NCBI GenBank assembly: GCA_023807065.1
Contig: JAJJLU010000003.1
Span: 1-64,000, forward strand
DNA: 64,000 nt
Source of the DNA: Isotricha intestinalis
Taxonomy: Eukaryota; Ciliophora; Litostomatea; Vestibuliferida; Isotrichidae
Direction: 5' to 3'
The stretch's first letter is position 1, and every line of letters begins with the position of its first letter. This document shows, in pieces, positions 9,534 through 19,794 of this stretch. A program made the position numbers and the translations under genes. The notes under the pieces are model-generated. The model saw only the letters and a program-made list of their open reading frames with translations. It searched no databases and had not been told where the DNA came from.

Positions 9534-10814
9534 TTATTTCCTAACAAAAATTTGGGTAAGATAAAATTCTCCATAACCATTTCTAAAAGTAGCAATAGCA
9601 CAATGTGAAGTATTACTTAATAAATTTTTTCTATGACCAGGAGAATTAATCCATCCATTAACTCCCATTGCAGCAATATGATATTGACTATATCCTTTAC
9701 ACATAAAAACATTTTCTGCAGCCATTGAAAAATAAAATCTAAATTTTTTTATTCTTTCATTAAAACCTGCATGACCGAATTTTACTTTATGTTTACCCAT
9801 ATTTTCACTGTGAACATATGCTACTCTCCATATTTCATCATCCCATTCTAATTCTGGTAATTTATTTTTCTTCCTAAATTCATTTGTTAATTCTAAACAC
9901 TTTTTACCTATCTCATCTTTACATATTCTTGTATTTTCAGGATTTTGATAATATAAATCATTTAATGTCATTATTTTTGGCTTTTCATTTTTTTTATCTT
10001 CATTATTATTATTTTTAGTGTTTTTATTTTTTATAATGTTTTTAAAATATTCTGAATTTTCTTTTTTTTTTGAATGGTAATTTTTACTGTTTTTTATTCT
10101 TATTGCTGCTGTTTCTTTTAAAAATGTTTTACCATCTTTTGGTTTATAATTTGGATTTCTTATTGAATTATTTTTTGGTGTATTTGACATTTCATTATAA
10201 TTATTCTTATTATTATCATTATTATTATTTGTATTTTTGTATACTGGAACTTTATCGTAATTTTCTGGTAATATTAATGTTTTTCCTAATCTAACATCTT
10301 TTGTATTTTTTAATATATCTATTACATTTGCTTTTTTATATTTCACTTCTTTTTCATCCTCAAAATTATTATTTTGAGAATTAAAATCATTTGATGTTTT
10401 ATTTGAATTGTAATAATTTATATCAGGTTGAATATTTAAAAGTAATAAATTTAAATATGGAAGAATAATTGAAAGAGTATATATATCAACATATTCTTCT
10501 GATAGATATAAATATAATTCATTATCAAAAGGTGCTTCTGTGAATCCTAAATATATAAAAAAATCATATACTCCTTCAATTTTAAATATTTTTTGAATAT
10601 TTGGATTTGATAATTTTATTTTTCTGAATTTTTCGTTTTCTTCTTCTATTAATTCTGTATTAAGAATATTTGATAATAGTTTAATTATTATTGTTAATAT
10701 TAATATTTGATTATCATTATTTGGTTCATCTATTAGAACACAAGAAACTAGATTAAATGTATTTTCATATGCAATTACTTCAAAAGCATCATTATTTGAT
10801 TCAGATGATTCCAT
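9534..10814 (-). CDS. PUB domain-CAP (SCP/PR-1) domain fusion protein
   Basis: 426 residues from the ATG at 10814; a longer frame would need a GTG start. Residues about 25-120 resemble a PUB/PUG domain, which in animals and plants docks p97/CDC48. Motifs are LLSNILNTELIEEENEKFRK, then KLSNPNIQKIFKIEGVYDFF and YLGF. A low-complexity Asn/Lys linker follows. Residues about 292-426 are a CAP superfamily domain: CLELTNEFRKKNKLPELEWD, AYVHSENMGKH, FGHAGF, AAENVF, GWINSPGHRKNLL and FYLTQIFVRK. The two His of the CAP cavity (FGHAG and PGHRKN) are kept. CAP proteins are normally secreted, but no signal peptide is present, which fits a cytosolic PUB protein. The architecture is unusual; function unknown. 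Confidence 0.85.
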   Translation of the reverse strand: MESSESNNDAFEVIAYENTFNLVSCVLIDEPNNDNQILILTIIIKLLSNILNTELIEEENEKFRKIKLSNPNIQKIFKIEGVYDFFIYLGFTEAPFDNELYLYLSEEYVDIYTLSIILPYLNLLLLNIQPDINYYNSNKTSNDFNSQNNNFEDEKEVKYKKANVIDILKNTKDVRLGKTLILPENYDKVPVYKNTNNNNDNNKNNYNEMSNTPKNNSIRNPNYKPKDGKTFLKETAAIRIKNSKNYHSKKKENSEYFKNIIKNKNTKNNNNEDKKNEKPKIMTLNDLYYQNPENTRICKDEIGKKCLELTNEFRKKNKLPELEWDDEIWRVAYVHSENMGKHKVKFGHAGFNERIKKFRFYFSMAAENVFMCKGYSQYHIAAMGVNGWINSPGHRKNLLSNTSHCAIATFRNGYGEFYLTQIFVRK

Positions 10815-11216
10815 TTTATTCACTTATTTTTAATATATTTTTATATATTTTTTATCTTAAATTTAAATATTTTTTAGGTGAAATTTATAAAAGAAATTAT
10901 TTTAAATGATGAACAATTATATAACTCATATCTTTTTAAATTAATTTAATTGTTAAAAATTAGAGGAAGTGACAAACAAGGAATTCTATAATATTAAAAG
11001 ATATCAGAAAAAAATTTAATAAAATGAAAAATTGAAAACTTTTATTTTTTATATTCTAATTGTAATTAACTGTTATTTAAATAATTATTCTATGAATAAA
11101 AGAAAATATTTTTATATAATTAAATTCAGAAAATAAAATGAATTATTTTATTTTCAATTAATATTTTATAAAAAATCGCTAAAATAATTGAAAAAATTTT
11201 TAATCAATATATTTTA
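10815..11216. other. Intergenic, divergent promoters
   Basis: About 400 bp of AT-rich DNA between two divergently transcribed genes. It must hold both upstream regions. I see no RNA gene, repeat or protein remnant. Confidence 0.5.
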
Positions 11217-13520
11217 ATGAAAAATTCAAATTCTTTGTCTAAAAATTTAAAAAAATTAAAGCTTCAATATAACACAATAGAAACACCTACAAATAAAAAA
11301 AATTTAAAAAAATCTCAAAAAATAAATAAAACACATTCAAAGCCTTTAAACAATAATATAAATTTACAAATCCCAGAATCACCAAACGCTTCAGATTTTA
11401 TGATTCATTTCAATAAAAATAAAAAATTAAAAAAACTAATAACTTCAAAAATAAAGAAAGGAGAAATAAAATTTATTTCAAATAATTTTACATCAGAAAT
11501 AAGAAAAAACCAAATTCAAAATATAAATCAATCCAAAAATAATTTATCAATATCTCACTTAACAAATAATTCAATAAATGATTCAGGAATAAAATTAATA
11601 TTAGATTTTAGTGTAAATCATTCAAATGAAGAAATAGAAGGTTTTTTAGATGAAATGAAAGAAAAAAAAAAAGTGGAAGAAAAAAACAATAATAATAAAT
11701 TAATATTTGGAAATCAAATGAATCATGAACCATCAAATATAGAATTAATAATAAATGATGAAGAATCTTTTTATAATAATCAACCAATTATTCCTTTATC
11801 TACAATGAATAAAAGTGAAAGTGAAGAACCTTTAATTGATGGAGGAAAAATATTAAATTATGATAAGAAAAAATTAATGAATTTAGAAAAATTATTAAAA
11901 AAAAGTAATCAAAATAAATATAAAACTCATTTTGATAATTTGTATAGAAAAGATTCTTTATTTTCTAATAATTCTGAAAGTTCTTATGAAAAAAATTTAA
12001 AAAACAAAAATGTTCCTGTGCCTATGGAAAATAATTTAAAGAAAAAAAAGAAAAAATCTAAAGAAAGAAAAAATATATTAAAACAAAGATTTGAAAGAGA
12101 AAAAAAAATAGAAGAAGAACAAAATGTTATTTTAAATCAATTAGATACTTTTTTAAATAATAAAAGTGAAGAAGAACAAAAAATTGAAAAAGAAAAAGAA
12201 AATGAAAAAGCAGAAGATAGTGATGATGAGGAAGAAGATGAAAAAGATTTATTAAATGATAATAATAATAATATAAATTTAAATAATAAAAATTTATTAA
12301 ATATTAATAATAATAAACATAATAATATTATTGATAAAGAAAAAAATGAAAATTTAATAAACACAGCAAAAACAATAAACCCTAAATATATAAATGAATT
12401 AAATAAAAAAGAAGATAAAAAAAGAAATTTTAAAGAAAAAAGATATTCAGAAGATATAGAAGAAAAAGTAAAAAATTTATATTATAAATATATTGAAATA
12501 GAACCTTTATTAACTTTAAAAGATGCAGCAATTGCAGGTGAATTAAAAAATAATCAAAATTTTCCTTCTGAACAATTTAATAATATAATAAAAAAATTAA
12601 TGGAAAGAAATGAATTAAATAGTTCAAACAGTAAAGATGATATTCCTGGAGAAATTGATAAAGAAATAAAAGAAGTTTCAAAAGTAAAAAAAAATATAAA
12701 AGAAATTGAAAATTATTATGAAAATGAAATTAAAAGAATAAATTTTAAATTAAATCAAATGGGACAAAATGATGAACCTTCAAAAGAAAAAATTAAAATA
12801 ATAAAAGAAAAATTTATACAATTAGATAATTTATATTCAAAACAAGAAAATGAATATATTTCAACAATAATAGAATTAATGGAAGAATTAAAAAATTTAA
12901 ATGGAGGAATTGGAATATCAAATAAATTAATTAAAGAAATAGATTCTTTAATTATAGATAGAAATAATGAAGAAAATAAAAATACAGAAAATAATGATAG
13001 TGAAATAATTAATAGAAAATCAATTGAAAAAGAATTATTAGAAGAATTAGAAAATTTTAAAAAAGAAGAAAAAATATATAAATTTAAAATACCTTCTAAA
13101 TATCAAATGAATAATTCAATTAGATGTCTTAAACAAACTGTTGTAAAAGGAAAAATAATTAAATTTTATGAAAATTCAGTAATTGATTTAATTAATAGAC
13201 ATAGAACAATAAAAAGAATATTTCCTGATGGTTATGAAATATGTTATTATAATAATAAAGATGTTAAACAGAAATTTTCAGATGGAAGAATATATTTTTA
13301 TTATAATTTAAATAAATCTTGCGAATTTAGATTCTTTAATCAAAGTTTTGTTGTTTATAAATTTATAAGTGGACAATTTGAAAAACATTATTTTGATCAT
13401 AGTAAATCTGTTAAATATACTGATGGTACTTATAGAATTACTTCCAGTAAAGGAGGTGAGTTAATTCAATTTCCTGATGGAAATACTGAATTTAGAGATA
13501 AAAAAGGAAATTTATTATAA
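11217..13520 (+). CDS. TCP10-C domain protein (CPAP/SAS-4-like)
   Basis: 767 residues. The first 630 or so are Lys/Asn/Glu-rich with coiled-coil stretches and an acidic patch (EDSDDEEEDEKD). The last 120 residues consist of short beta repeats: KRIFPDGYEICYYNNKDVKQ, FSDGRIYFYY, FEKHYFDHSKSVKYTDGTYR and LIQFPDGNTEF. This is the signature of the TCP10 C-terminal (G-box) domain of CENPJ/CPAP/SAS-4 and STIL-binding centriole proteins. It suggests a basal-body component and hence a ciliated or flagellated organism. The length is shorter than animal CPAP and other members of the TCP10-C family exist, so direct SAS-4 orthology is not claimed. Confidence 0.8.
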   Translation: MKNSNSLSKNLKKLKLQYNTIETPTNKKNLKKSQKINKTHSKPLNNNINLQIPESPNASDFMIHFNKNKKLKKLITSKIKKGEIKFISNNFTSEIRKNQIQNINQSKNNLSISHLTNNSINDSGIKLILDFSVNHSNEEIEGFLDEMKEKKKVEEKNNNNKLIFGNQMNHEPSNIELIINDEESFYNNQPIIPLSTMNKSESEEPLIDGGKILNYDKKKLMNLEKLLKKSNQNKYKTHFDNLYRKDSLFSNNSESSYEKNLKNKNVPVPMENNLKKKKKKSKERKNILKQRFEREKKIEEEQNVILNQLDTFLNNKSEEEQKIEKEKENEKAEDSDDEEEDEKDLLNDNNNNINLNNKNLLNINNNKHNNIIDKEKNENLINTAKTINPKYINELNKKEDKKRNFKEKRYSEDIEEKVKNLYYKYIEIEPLLTLKDAAIAGELKNNQNFPSEQFNNIIKKLMERNELNSSNSKDDIPGEIDKEIKEVSKVKKNIKEIENYYENEIKRINFKLNQMGQNDEPSKEKIKIIKEKFIQLDNLYSKQENEYISTIIELMEELKNLNGGIGISNKLIKEIDSLIIDRNNEENKNTENNDSEIINRKSIEKELLEELENFKKEEKIYKFKIPSKYQMNNSIRCLKQTVVKGKIIKFYENSVIDLINRHRTIKRIFPDGYEICYYNNKDVKQKFSDGRIYFYYNLNKSCEFRFFNQSFVVYKFISGQFEKHYFDHSKSVKYTDGTYRITSSKGGELIQFPDGNTEFRDKKGNLL

Positions 13521-13726
13521 AATTATATATATTTAATCAATATTTATTTGGAATTGTTTATTTATTTATATTTTTTATTATTTTATTCTCCATTAAAGAA
13601 ATCATTTCATTTAATTAAAGGATTTGATTATTTATGTTTTTTATTTTTTTATTTGATAAATATAAATGATAAATATTTAAATTATAAATATTTTTTTGTT
13701 ATTTTATTTTATACTTAATTTAAAAT

Positions 13727-13897
13727 ATGGATGGAAATAAATATAATGGAAATGATAATAAATCTATGAAGGGAAGTCTTTATATGATGAATAGAAATTA
13801 TGCAATGGCTGTAAGTGGAAAAAAATGTGAAACTAAGGAAGAAATAAATAGAGAAATTGCGAAAAATTTATGTGAAAAAAATAAAAAGAATAATTAA
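13727..13897 (+). CDS. Small 56-residue protein, unknown
   Basis: A short frame with ATG at 13727 and TAA at 13895, between the TCP10-C and ABCC genes. It encodes a polar protein with SLYMMNRNYAMAVSGKKC and a charged helical end (KEEINREIAKNLCEKNKK). The non-repetitive composition, with Gly, Ala, Cys, Met and Val, differs from the surrounding AT-rich spacer, and an AAAAT context precedes the ATG. No family is recognised; it could be a real small gene. Confidence 0.5.
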   Translation: MDGNKYNGNDNKSMKGSLYMMNRNYAMAVSGKKCETKEEINREIAKNLCEKNKKNN

Positions 13898-14148
13898 ATT
13901 ATTAATATTTGAAAAAATCTGTTTTTTAAATAATTAATAAATAACACATTATAATTTTATTAATAAAAAAATATTATTAAATTTATTATGATGCTGTCAA
14001 ATTAAATTAAGACAATATATTCTTTTAAATTATTAAATATACTCTATATAAAATATTAACTGGAAAAAAATTATACAATAATAAATTATTATATAAACAT
14101 TTAACATATATAATAACATTCATCAAATATCAATTATAATAATTGAAA

Positions 14149-17100
14149 ATGAAAGAAGAGCAAACGGAAAAATTATTAGAAAATTCAAAAGAAATACCAA
14201 ATGAAGAGAAAATAGAAAAATTAGAAGAAGAAATTCCTAAATGTGTAAAAGATTATGGATATATAGATCAAGATCCAATAAACTCATCAAATTTTATAAG
14301 TAGATTATTTTTATATTGGGCATATAGAATAATTAAATTATCAAATTTAATTAAACTCCAACCAAATTATTTAGGTAAAATTTCAGGCAAAAACACATCA
14401 AAAGAATATTTAAAATCAATAAAATATATATGGGATGAAAAAGATTATAAATCTAAAAAAAATTTAGCATTATTATTAACTGGCTTTAGAGCAAATATAT
14501 CTTCATTATTTATAATTTTAATATTTAGTATAATTAGAAGTGCATCAAATATACTTCAAATAAACTTATTTCATGAATTTTTAAGAAAATTTAATAACAA
14601 TATAAAAAATCAAAACACAATATATGATAATTTATCTCATATTCAAATTGGTATGTCATATTTAATATTAAAATTATTTGAAATTTTTTTACAAAGACAA
14701 GCTTTTGAATATCAAATGATATTAGGTTTTAAATCAGAAACAGAATTTTCAACTTTAATATATGAAAAATTATTGAGAATGTCACCTTCAAGTATGAAAA
14801 GAAAAGCAACAACAGGAGAAATAACAAATTTTATTCAAGTTGATACTAGAAAATTACAAATGTTAATGTTAATGTCAAAAGATTTATTAACAATGCCAAT
14901 AATGTTAATTGCTTATATTTATATGTTATTTCAATATTTAGGAATTGCTTTTATTTATGGAATTGGAAGTATGACTTTTTTTTCAATAATAAATTTTTTC
15001 CTTTCAAAAATCGTAAGATCATTTTATAAATTAGTATCTTCATTACGTGATTCTCGAATGAAAATAATAACAGAAACATTTAATAATATAAAAATATTAA
15101 AATTATATTCTTGGGAAGATGAATTTAATGAAAGAATAAATAATTCAAGAAATAAAGAAATGGATACTTTTGAAACATTAAAAAAATTATCAAATATATC
15201 TCAATCAATAGGTTGGTTAGGTCCAGTAGCAACATCAACAATTTGTATTGGAAGTTATCAATATATTAATGGAAGATTAGAAATAGAAGATATATTAACT
15301 TGTATGAATATATTAGGAAATATACAAGGTCCAATGAGAATGATTCCTAATGTTTTAAATGGTTTTTATCAAACTGTTATTTCTATGTCTAGAATTGAAA
15401 ATTTTTTAAGACAAGATGATATTGATAATAGTAGAGTAATTTATAATGATCCTGAATTAATTAAAAATAATATTGCTATTAAAATTGAAAATGGAAATTT
15501 CACTTGGGGACTTGAATTTGAAGATGAAAACGAAGGGAAATTTAAAAAGAAAAAATCGAGGAAATTAAGTAAGAAAAAATCTTCTCTTAATGAAATAAAT
15601 ATGCAAAATAAATTAAATTTAAATAAACCAAAAGAAATATTAAAAGATATCAATTTAACAATTAATAAAGGTGAATTTGTAGTAATTATAGGTGAAGTAG
15701 GTTCAGGAAAATCATCTTTATTACAAGCAATATTAAACAATATGTTACCATTAACAAAAGAATCAAAAATATATGTTAATGGAACAATATCTTATATTCG
15801 TCAAATACCTTGGATTCAAAATGCCACAGTAAAAAATAATATATTATTCTTCCAAGATTATGATAGTGAAAAATATAAGAAAATTATAGATATATGTGAA
15901 TTAAAAACAGATTTAGAAATTTTAAGTGGAGGAGATTTAACAGAAATAGGAGAAAAAGGAGTAAATTTATCTGGAGGTCAAAAAAGTAGAATTGCCTTAG
16001 CAAGATGTATATATGCTGATAAAGATATATATTTTTTAGATGATCCTATTAGTGCTTTAGATGCTAATGTAGGAATGAATATATTAAAAAATTGTATTAT
16101 TAAATATTTAGAAGGTAAAACTAGAGTTCTTGCTACTCATGCTTTACAATATGTTCAATATGCTGATAAAATTATTTATATGAAGGATGGGAAAATTAAT
16201 TGGTGTGGAAGTTATGAAGATATTAAAAAAATGGATTTTTTTAAAGATTTTTATGAAAGTTCTAAAAATCCTTTATTAAATAAAACTTCTGCTCAAATTA
16301 GATATGAATTTTTAAATGCTGAAGAAGAAGAAAGTGAGGAAGAAAATGAAGAAGATGAATTAAATGAAGGTGTTGAAAAAAGAATTACAAAAGAAGAAGA
16401 ATTAAGTGATGAAAAAGTTAGTAAAGAAATATATAAAGAATATATTAATTATATAGGTGGATTTATAATGATATTATTTTTCTTAATATTTCTTCTTGGA
16501 ACCGATGGTTTAAAAAGTGGACAAGATTTATTTTTAGGTTATTGGACCGAACATCAAAGCAAAGAAAAAAATAATATTTATTTATTAATATATGTATCCT
16601 TTGGTTTAGGAGGAGCAATATTTAATTATTTAAGAATATATTTATCTTCCAAAGGAGCAATAAAAGCAAGTAGATATATTCATGAAAAAATGACAAATTG
16701 TTTAATTAAAGCACCAATTTCAACATTTCATGAAACAATACCAAAAGGACAAATATTTAATAGATTTTCAAAAGAAATTCAAAGTGTGGATTCATCAATA
16801 ATGGATTCAATAGTAAATTTTATTTCTTCAATGAGTGCTTTAATTTCAGCAATTTTTGTATGTGCTTTTTATCAACCAAATAGTTTAATAATATTACCAA
16901 TTTTAATATATTTAGGTTATAAAGTAACTAAATTTTATCAAAAATGTGCAAGAGAACTTACAAGAATGGAAAGTATTGTAAGGGCTCCTTTAATTAATAC
17001 TTTAAATGAAACTATTCCTGGTTTAATTAGTATTAGAGCTTATAATTTAACTAATGAATATCTTAATAAATGGTTTAAAGTTAGTGATGAAAATTTAAAA

Positions 17101-18132
17101 GTTAAATTAATATTAAGAGGAGTTTCACAATGGTTTGATCTTGCTTTAGATTTATTAAGTTTCATATTTGTTGTTTTTCTTATTGTTTTTACTTTCTTAT
17201 TTAAAGACCAATTTTCACCTAAAATTATTGGATTACTTTTGACTTATTGTTTTTCTCTTCAAAGAAATTTAACAAGAGGTTTAAAACAAACTACTACTTT
17301 AGAAACATCAATGATATGTTTTGAAAGATGTTTAGAATATACTAAAGTACCGAGTGAAGCAGCTAAGAAATTAAATAATGATATTAAATTAAATAATTGG
17401 CCAAAAGAAGGTAAAATTGAATTTATAGATTTTTCAACTAGATATAGACCTGATACAGATATAGTTTTAAATAAATTAAATTTTTTAATAGAACCAAATA
17501 AAAAAATAGGAATTTGTGGAAGAACTGGAAGTGGAAAAAGTACAATAACATTATGTTTATTTAGAATATTAGAAAGTATATCTGGTAAAATATTAATAGA
17601 TGATATTGATATAAGTAAAGTTGGTTTAGATAAATTGAGAAGTTCATTAACAATAATACCACAAGATCCTTGTTTATTTCAAGGTACTTTAAGATATAAT
17701 ATTGATCCATTAAACAATCACAGCGACGATCAAATAATTAAAGTTTTTGAAAAAATTGGATTTGACTATATTATTAAAAAAAACACTAAAGGTTTTAATA
17801 TGGAAGTTGCAGAAGGAGGAACTAACTTAAGTGTTGGAGAAAAACAATTAATATGTATTTCAAGAGCTATTTTAAGAAAAACTAAAATTATTATTATGGA
17901 TGAAGCAACTGCTAATATTGATTATGAAACTGAAGAAATTATACAAAAAGCTATTGGAGAAATTATGAATGATGCTACTATTATTACTATTGCACATAGG
18001 ATTAAAACTATTATTAAATATGATAAAATCTTAGTTTTGGATAAAGGTGTTTTAATGGAATTTGATACTCCGGATAATTTATTAAAGAAGAAAGATGGGA
18101 TTTTTTATGAGTTATATACTAAATCTCATTAA
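14149..18132 (+). CDS. ABC transporter, ABCC/MRP subfamily
   Basis: 1327 residues from the ATG at 14149; a start six bases earlier would be TTG. The order is six-helix membrane domain (about 105-410), nucleotide-binding domain 1, acidic linker, second membrane domain (about 765-1050) and nucleotide-binding domain 2. NBD1 has Walker A GEVGSGKSS at 515 and signature LSGGQKSRIALAR, with Walker B IYFLDDPISALD. NBD2 has GRTGSGKST at 1124, LSVGEKQLICISR and IIIMDEATANID. The N-terminus lacks the extra TMD0 bundle, so this is a short MRP. In NBD1 the residue after Walker B is Asp rather than Glu, as usual in ABCC proteins, so site 1 is probably weakly catalytic. Likely an exporter of organic anions or conjugates; substrate unknown. 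Confidence 0.95.
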   Translation: MKEEQTEKLLENSKEIPNEEKIEKLEEEIPKCVKDYGYIDQDPINSSNFISRLFLYWAYRIIKLSNLIKLQPNYLGKISGKNTSKEYLKSIKYIWDEKDYKSKKNLALLLTGFRANISSLFIILIFSIIRSASNILQINLFHEFLRKFNNNIKNQNTIYDNLSHIQIGMSYLILKLFEIFLQRQAFEYQMILGFKSETEFSTLIYEKLLRMSPSSMKRKATTGEITNFIQVDTRKLQMLMLMSKDLLTMPIMLIAYIYMLFQYLGIAFIYGIGSMTFFSIINFFLSKIVRSFYKLVSSLRDSRMKIITETFNNIKILKLYSWEDEFNERINNSRNKEMDTFETLKKLSNISQSIGWLGPVATSTICIGSYQYINGRLEIEDILTCMNILGNIQGPMRMIPNVLNGFYQTVISMSRIENFLRQDDIDNSRVIYNDPELIKNNIAIKIENGNFTWGLEFEDENEGKFKKKKSRKLSKKKSSLNEINMQNKLNLNKPKEILKDINLTINKGEFVVIIGEVGSGKSSLLQAILNNMLPLTKESKIYVNGTISYIRQIPWIQNATVKNNILFFQDYDSEKYKKIIDICELKTDLEILSGGDLTEIGEKGVNLSGGQKSRIALARCIYADKDIYFLDDPISALDANVGMNILKNCIIKYLEGKTRVLATHALQYVQYADKIIYMKDGKINWCGSYEDIKKMDFFKDFYESSKNPLLNKTSAQIRYEFLNAEEEESEEENEEDELNEGVEKRITKEEELSDEKVSKEIYKEYINYIGGFIMILFFLIFLLGTDGLKSGQDLFLGYWTEHQSKEKNNIYLLIYVSFGLGGAIFNYLRIYLSSKGAIKASRYIHEKMTNCLIKAPISTFHETIPKGQIFNRFSKEIQSVDSSIMDSIVNFISSMSALISAIFVCAFYQPNSLIILPILIYLGYKVTKFYQKCARELTRMESIVRAPLINTLNETIPGLISIRAYNLTNEYLNKWFKVSDENLKVKLILRGVSQWFDLALDLLSFIFVVFLIVFTFLFKDQFSPKIIGLLLTYCFSLQRNLTRGLKQTTTLETSMICFERCLEYTKVPSEAAKKLNNDIKLNNWPKEGKIEFIDFSTRYRPDTDIVLNKLNFLIEPNKKIGICGRTGSGKSTITLCLFRILESISGKILIDDIDISKVGLDKLRSSLTIIPQDPCLFQGTLRYNIDPLNNHSDDQIIKVFEKIGFDYIIKKNTKGFNMEVAEGGTNLSVGEKQLICISRAILRKTKIIIMDEATANIDYETEEIIQKAIGEIMNDATIITIAHRIKTIIKYDKILVLDKGVLMEFDTPDNLLKKKDGIFYELYTKSH

Positions 18133-18237
18133 TATTTCTTTAGGGTTTTTGATTTAAAAAAAATTGATATTATTATTTAATAATTACATATATTTATGTT
18201 TTTTATTTTGTATTTTTTTTTTTATAAGTTAAATTTT

Positions 18238-18816
18238 ATGGAAGGAAAAAGTTTAGCTGAGAAATTAAAAAAAGCACAAAAAGCAAAAGAATATAAATTA
18301 AAAAGATTAAGATTACAAAATTCAAAAATGAATAGTTCAATAAATAGTAATACTAGTAATACGAGTGAATCTCTTTCTAATTTAAATATTAATTCATTTC
18401 AAAGTTCAAATAATAATTCATTACATAAATTAGATAAATCATATACAATAACTTCAGGTTATAGAAGTTTATTTTCTGATTCTTTAAATACAATTAATTA
18501 TGATGATAATATTCAAGAAAAATTTGATGAGTTACAAAGTTTAAAAGAAAGATTTAGATATTTAATTTCAAAATTAAATGAAAATAGAGATGAAATATTA
18601 ACGTTAAAACTAAAATTAAATGAATTAAAAAATGCTGAAGAAATAGATCATAATGATGAATATGAACAATATAAATTTATTTTAGAATACGAAAAAAAAA
18701 GAAATGAATTATTGAAAGAAAGAAACAAACAATTATTAAAACACAATAAAATAATGAAAGACAATTATAAAAAATATAAAGGCGAAGAATGGGAAATAAA
18801 TAAAAAAATAATTTAA
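18238..18816 (+). CDS. Coiled-coil protein, 192 residues
   Basis: The frame opens at 18196, but the first 14 codons there are a hydrophobic run in typical leader DNA. The ATG at 18238 (MEGKSLAEKLKKAQ) is the likelier start. The protein has a basic helical N-terminus, a Ser/Asn-rich spacer, and a coiled coil (about 95-185) with FDELQSLKERFRYLISKLNE. Family not recognised. It is the first of three coiled-coil genes in a row on the plus strand, separated by only 70-100 bp. Confidence 0.6.
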   Translation: MEGKSLAEKLKKAQKAKEYKLKRLRLQNSKMNSSINSNTSNTSESLSNLNINSFQSSNNNSLHKLDKSYTITSGYRSLFSDSLNTINYDDNIQEKFDELQSLKERFRYLISKLNENRDEILTLKLKLNELKNAEEIDHNDEYEQYKFILEYEKKRNELLKERNKQLLKHNKIMKDNYKKYKGEEWEINKKII

Positions 18817-18883
18817 TATTATATTTTTACACATATTTAAAAATATAAAATAAAAAAAATAATACAATAAATATTTCAAAATA

Positions 18884-19693
18884 ATGGAAATAAATTTAGA
18901 TAACTTTGAAGAATCAATAAATGATGTTTCATATATAATAGAAAATAAAGATCAACAATTTGATTTAGAAGAAAGCATTGCACAATGTATAACAGAAATA
19001 AATAATGAAATAGGAAAAAAGCACAAAAAATTAAATAATACTAGAATAATTATTAAGAAAACAAATTCTAGAACTCATTCTCATAATTATAATAATCAAA
19101 AAAATATTATAAATACAGCAAATAAAATTTTAGAAAAAAAAAAAGAAGAAAAAAATAATGAAAATGATATAATTGTTTCAAAAGAAGAAATTGAAAATAT
19201 TAAAAATCAAATAATAAATATTTTTAATGAAAATTCTGAAAAAATAAAAAAAATTCAAGAAGAACAAATTGAAAATGATAAAAAAATGGAAGAAAATTTA
19301 ATAGAAGGAAGAAAAATATATGAAGAAGAAATAGATAAATTATATAATGAAAAAATAAATAAAATAATAGAATTAGATAATAAATATAAAAATGATATTT
19401 TTGAATTAAAAGATTTTGTTTATGATGAAATGAAAGGAAGAGAAAGACAAAAATCTAATTTACAACAAATTTTAGATTCTGTTACTAATGATAAAGAAAA
19501 TGAATTAAAAAAATTAGAAGAAGAATTTCATAAAGAAGAAAAAAAAATAAAGAAAAAATATAAAAATATTAATAATAATAATGAAGATATTTCCCTTGAT
19601 AATAAAAGTGTTATTTTAAAAAATCAAATTTATGATAATTTTAAAAGTAGAATAAATGAAGTCATTAATGAGAAAAAAATATCAAATAATTAA
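18884..19693 (+). CDS. Coiled-coil protein, 269 residues
   Basis: An acidic N-terminus (MEINLDNFEESINDVSYI) is followed by a basic patch and a long Lys/Glu coiled coil (about 85-260), including ELKDFVYDEMKGRERQKSNL. No known domain is seen. It resembles small cytoskeletal or axoneme-associated helical proteins in composition only. It sits between two other coiled-coil genes on the same strand. Confidence 0.6.
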   Translation: MEINLDNFEESINDVSYIIENKDQQFDLEESIAQCITEINNEIGKKHKKLNNTRIIIKKTNSRTHSHNYNNQKNIINTANKILEKKKEEKNNENDIIVSKEEIENIKNQIINIFNENSEKIKKIQEEQIENDKKMEENLIEGRKIYEEEIDKLYNEKINKIIELDNKYKNDIFELKDFVYDEMKGRERQKSNLQQILDSVTNDKENELKKLEEEFHKEEKKIKKKYKNINNNNEDISLDNKSVILKNQIYDNFKSRINEVINEKKISNN

Positions 19694-19794
19694 ATGTATG
19701 ATTTTAATATATTGTCTTTATAAATCAATTAAATTTTAAAAAATAATTAATTTAAATTATATAAAATAAAAATCCATTTTTATTTTAAATTAAA

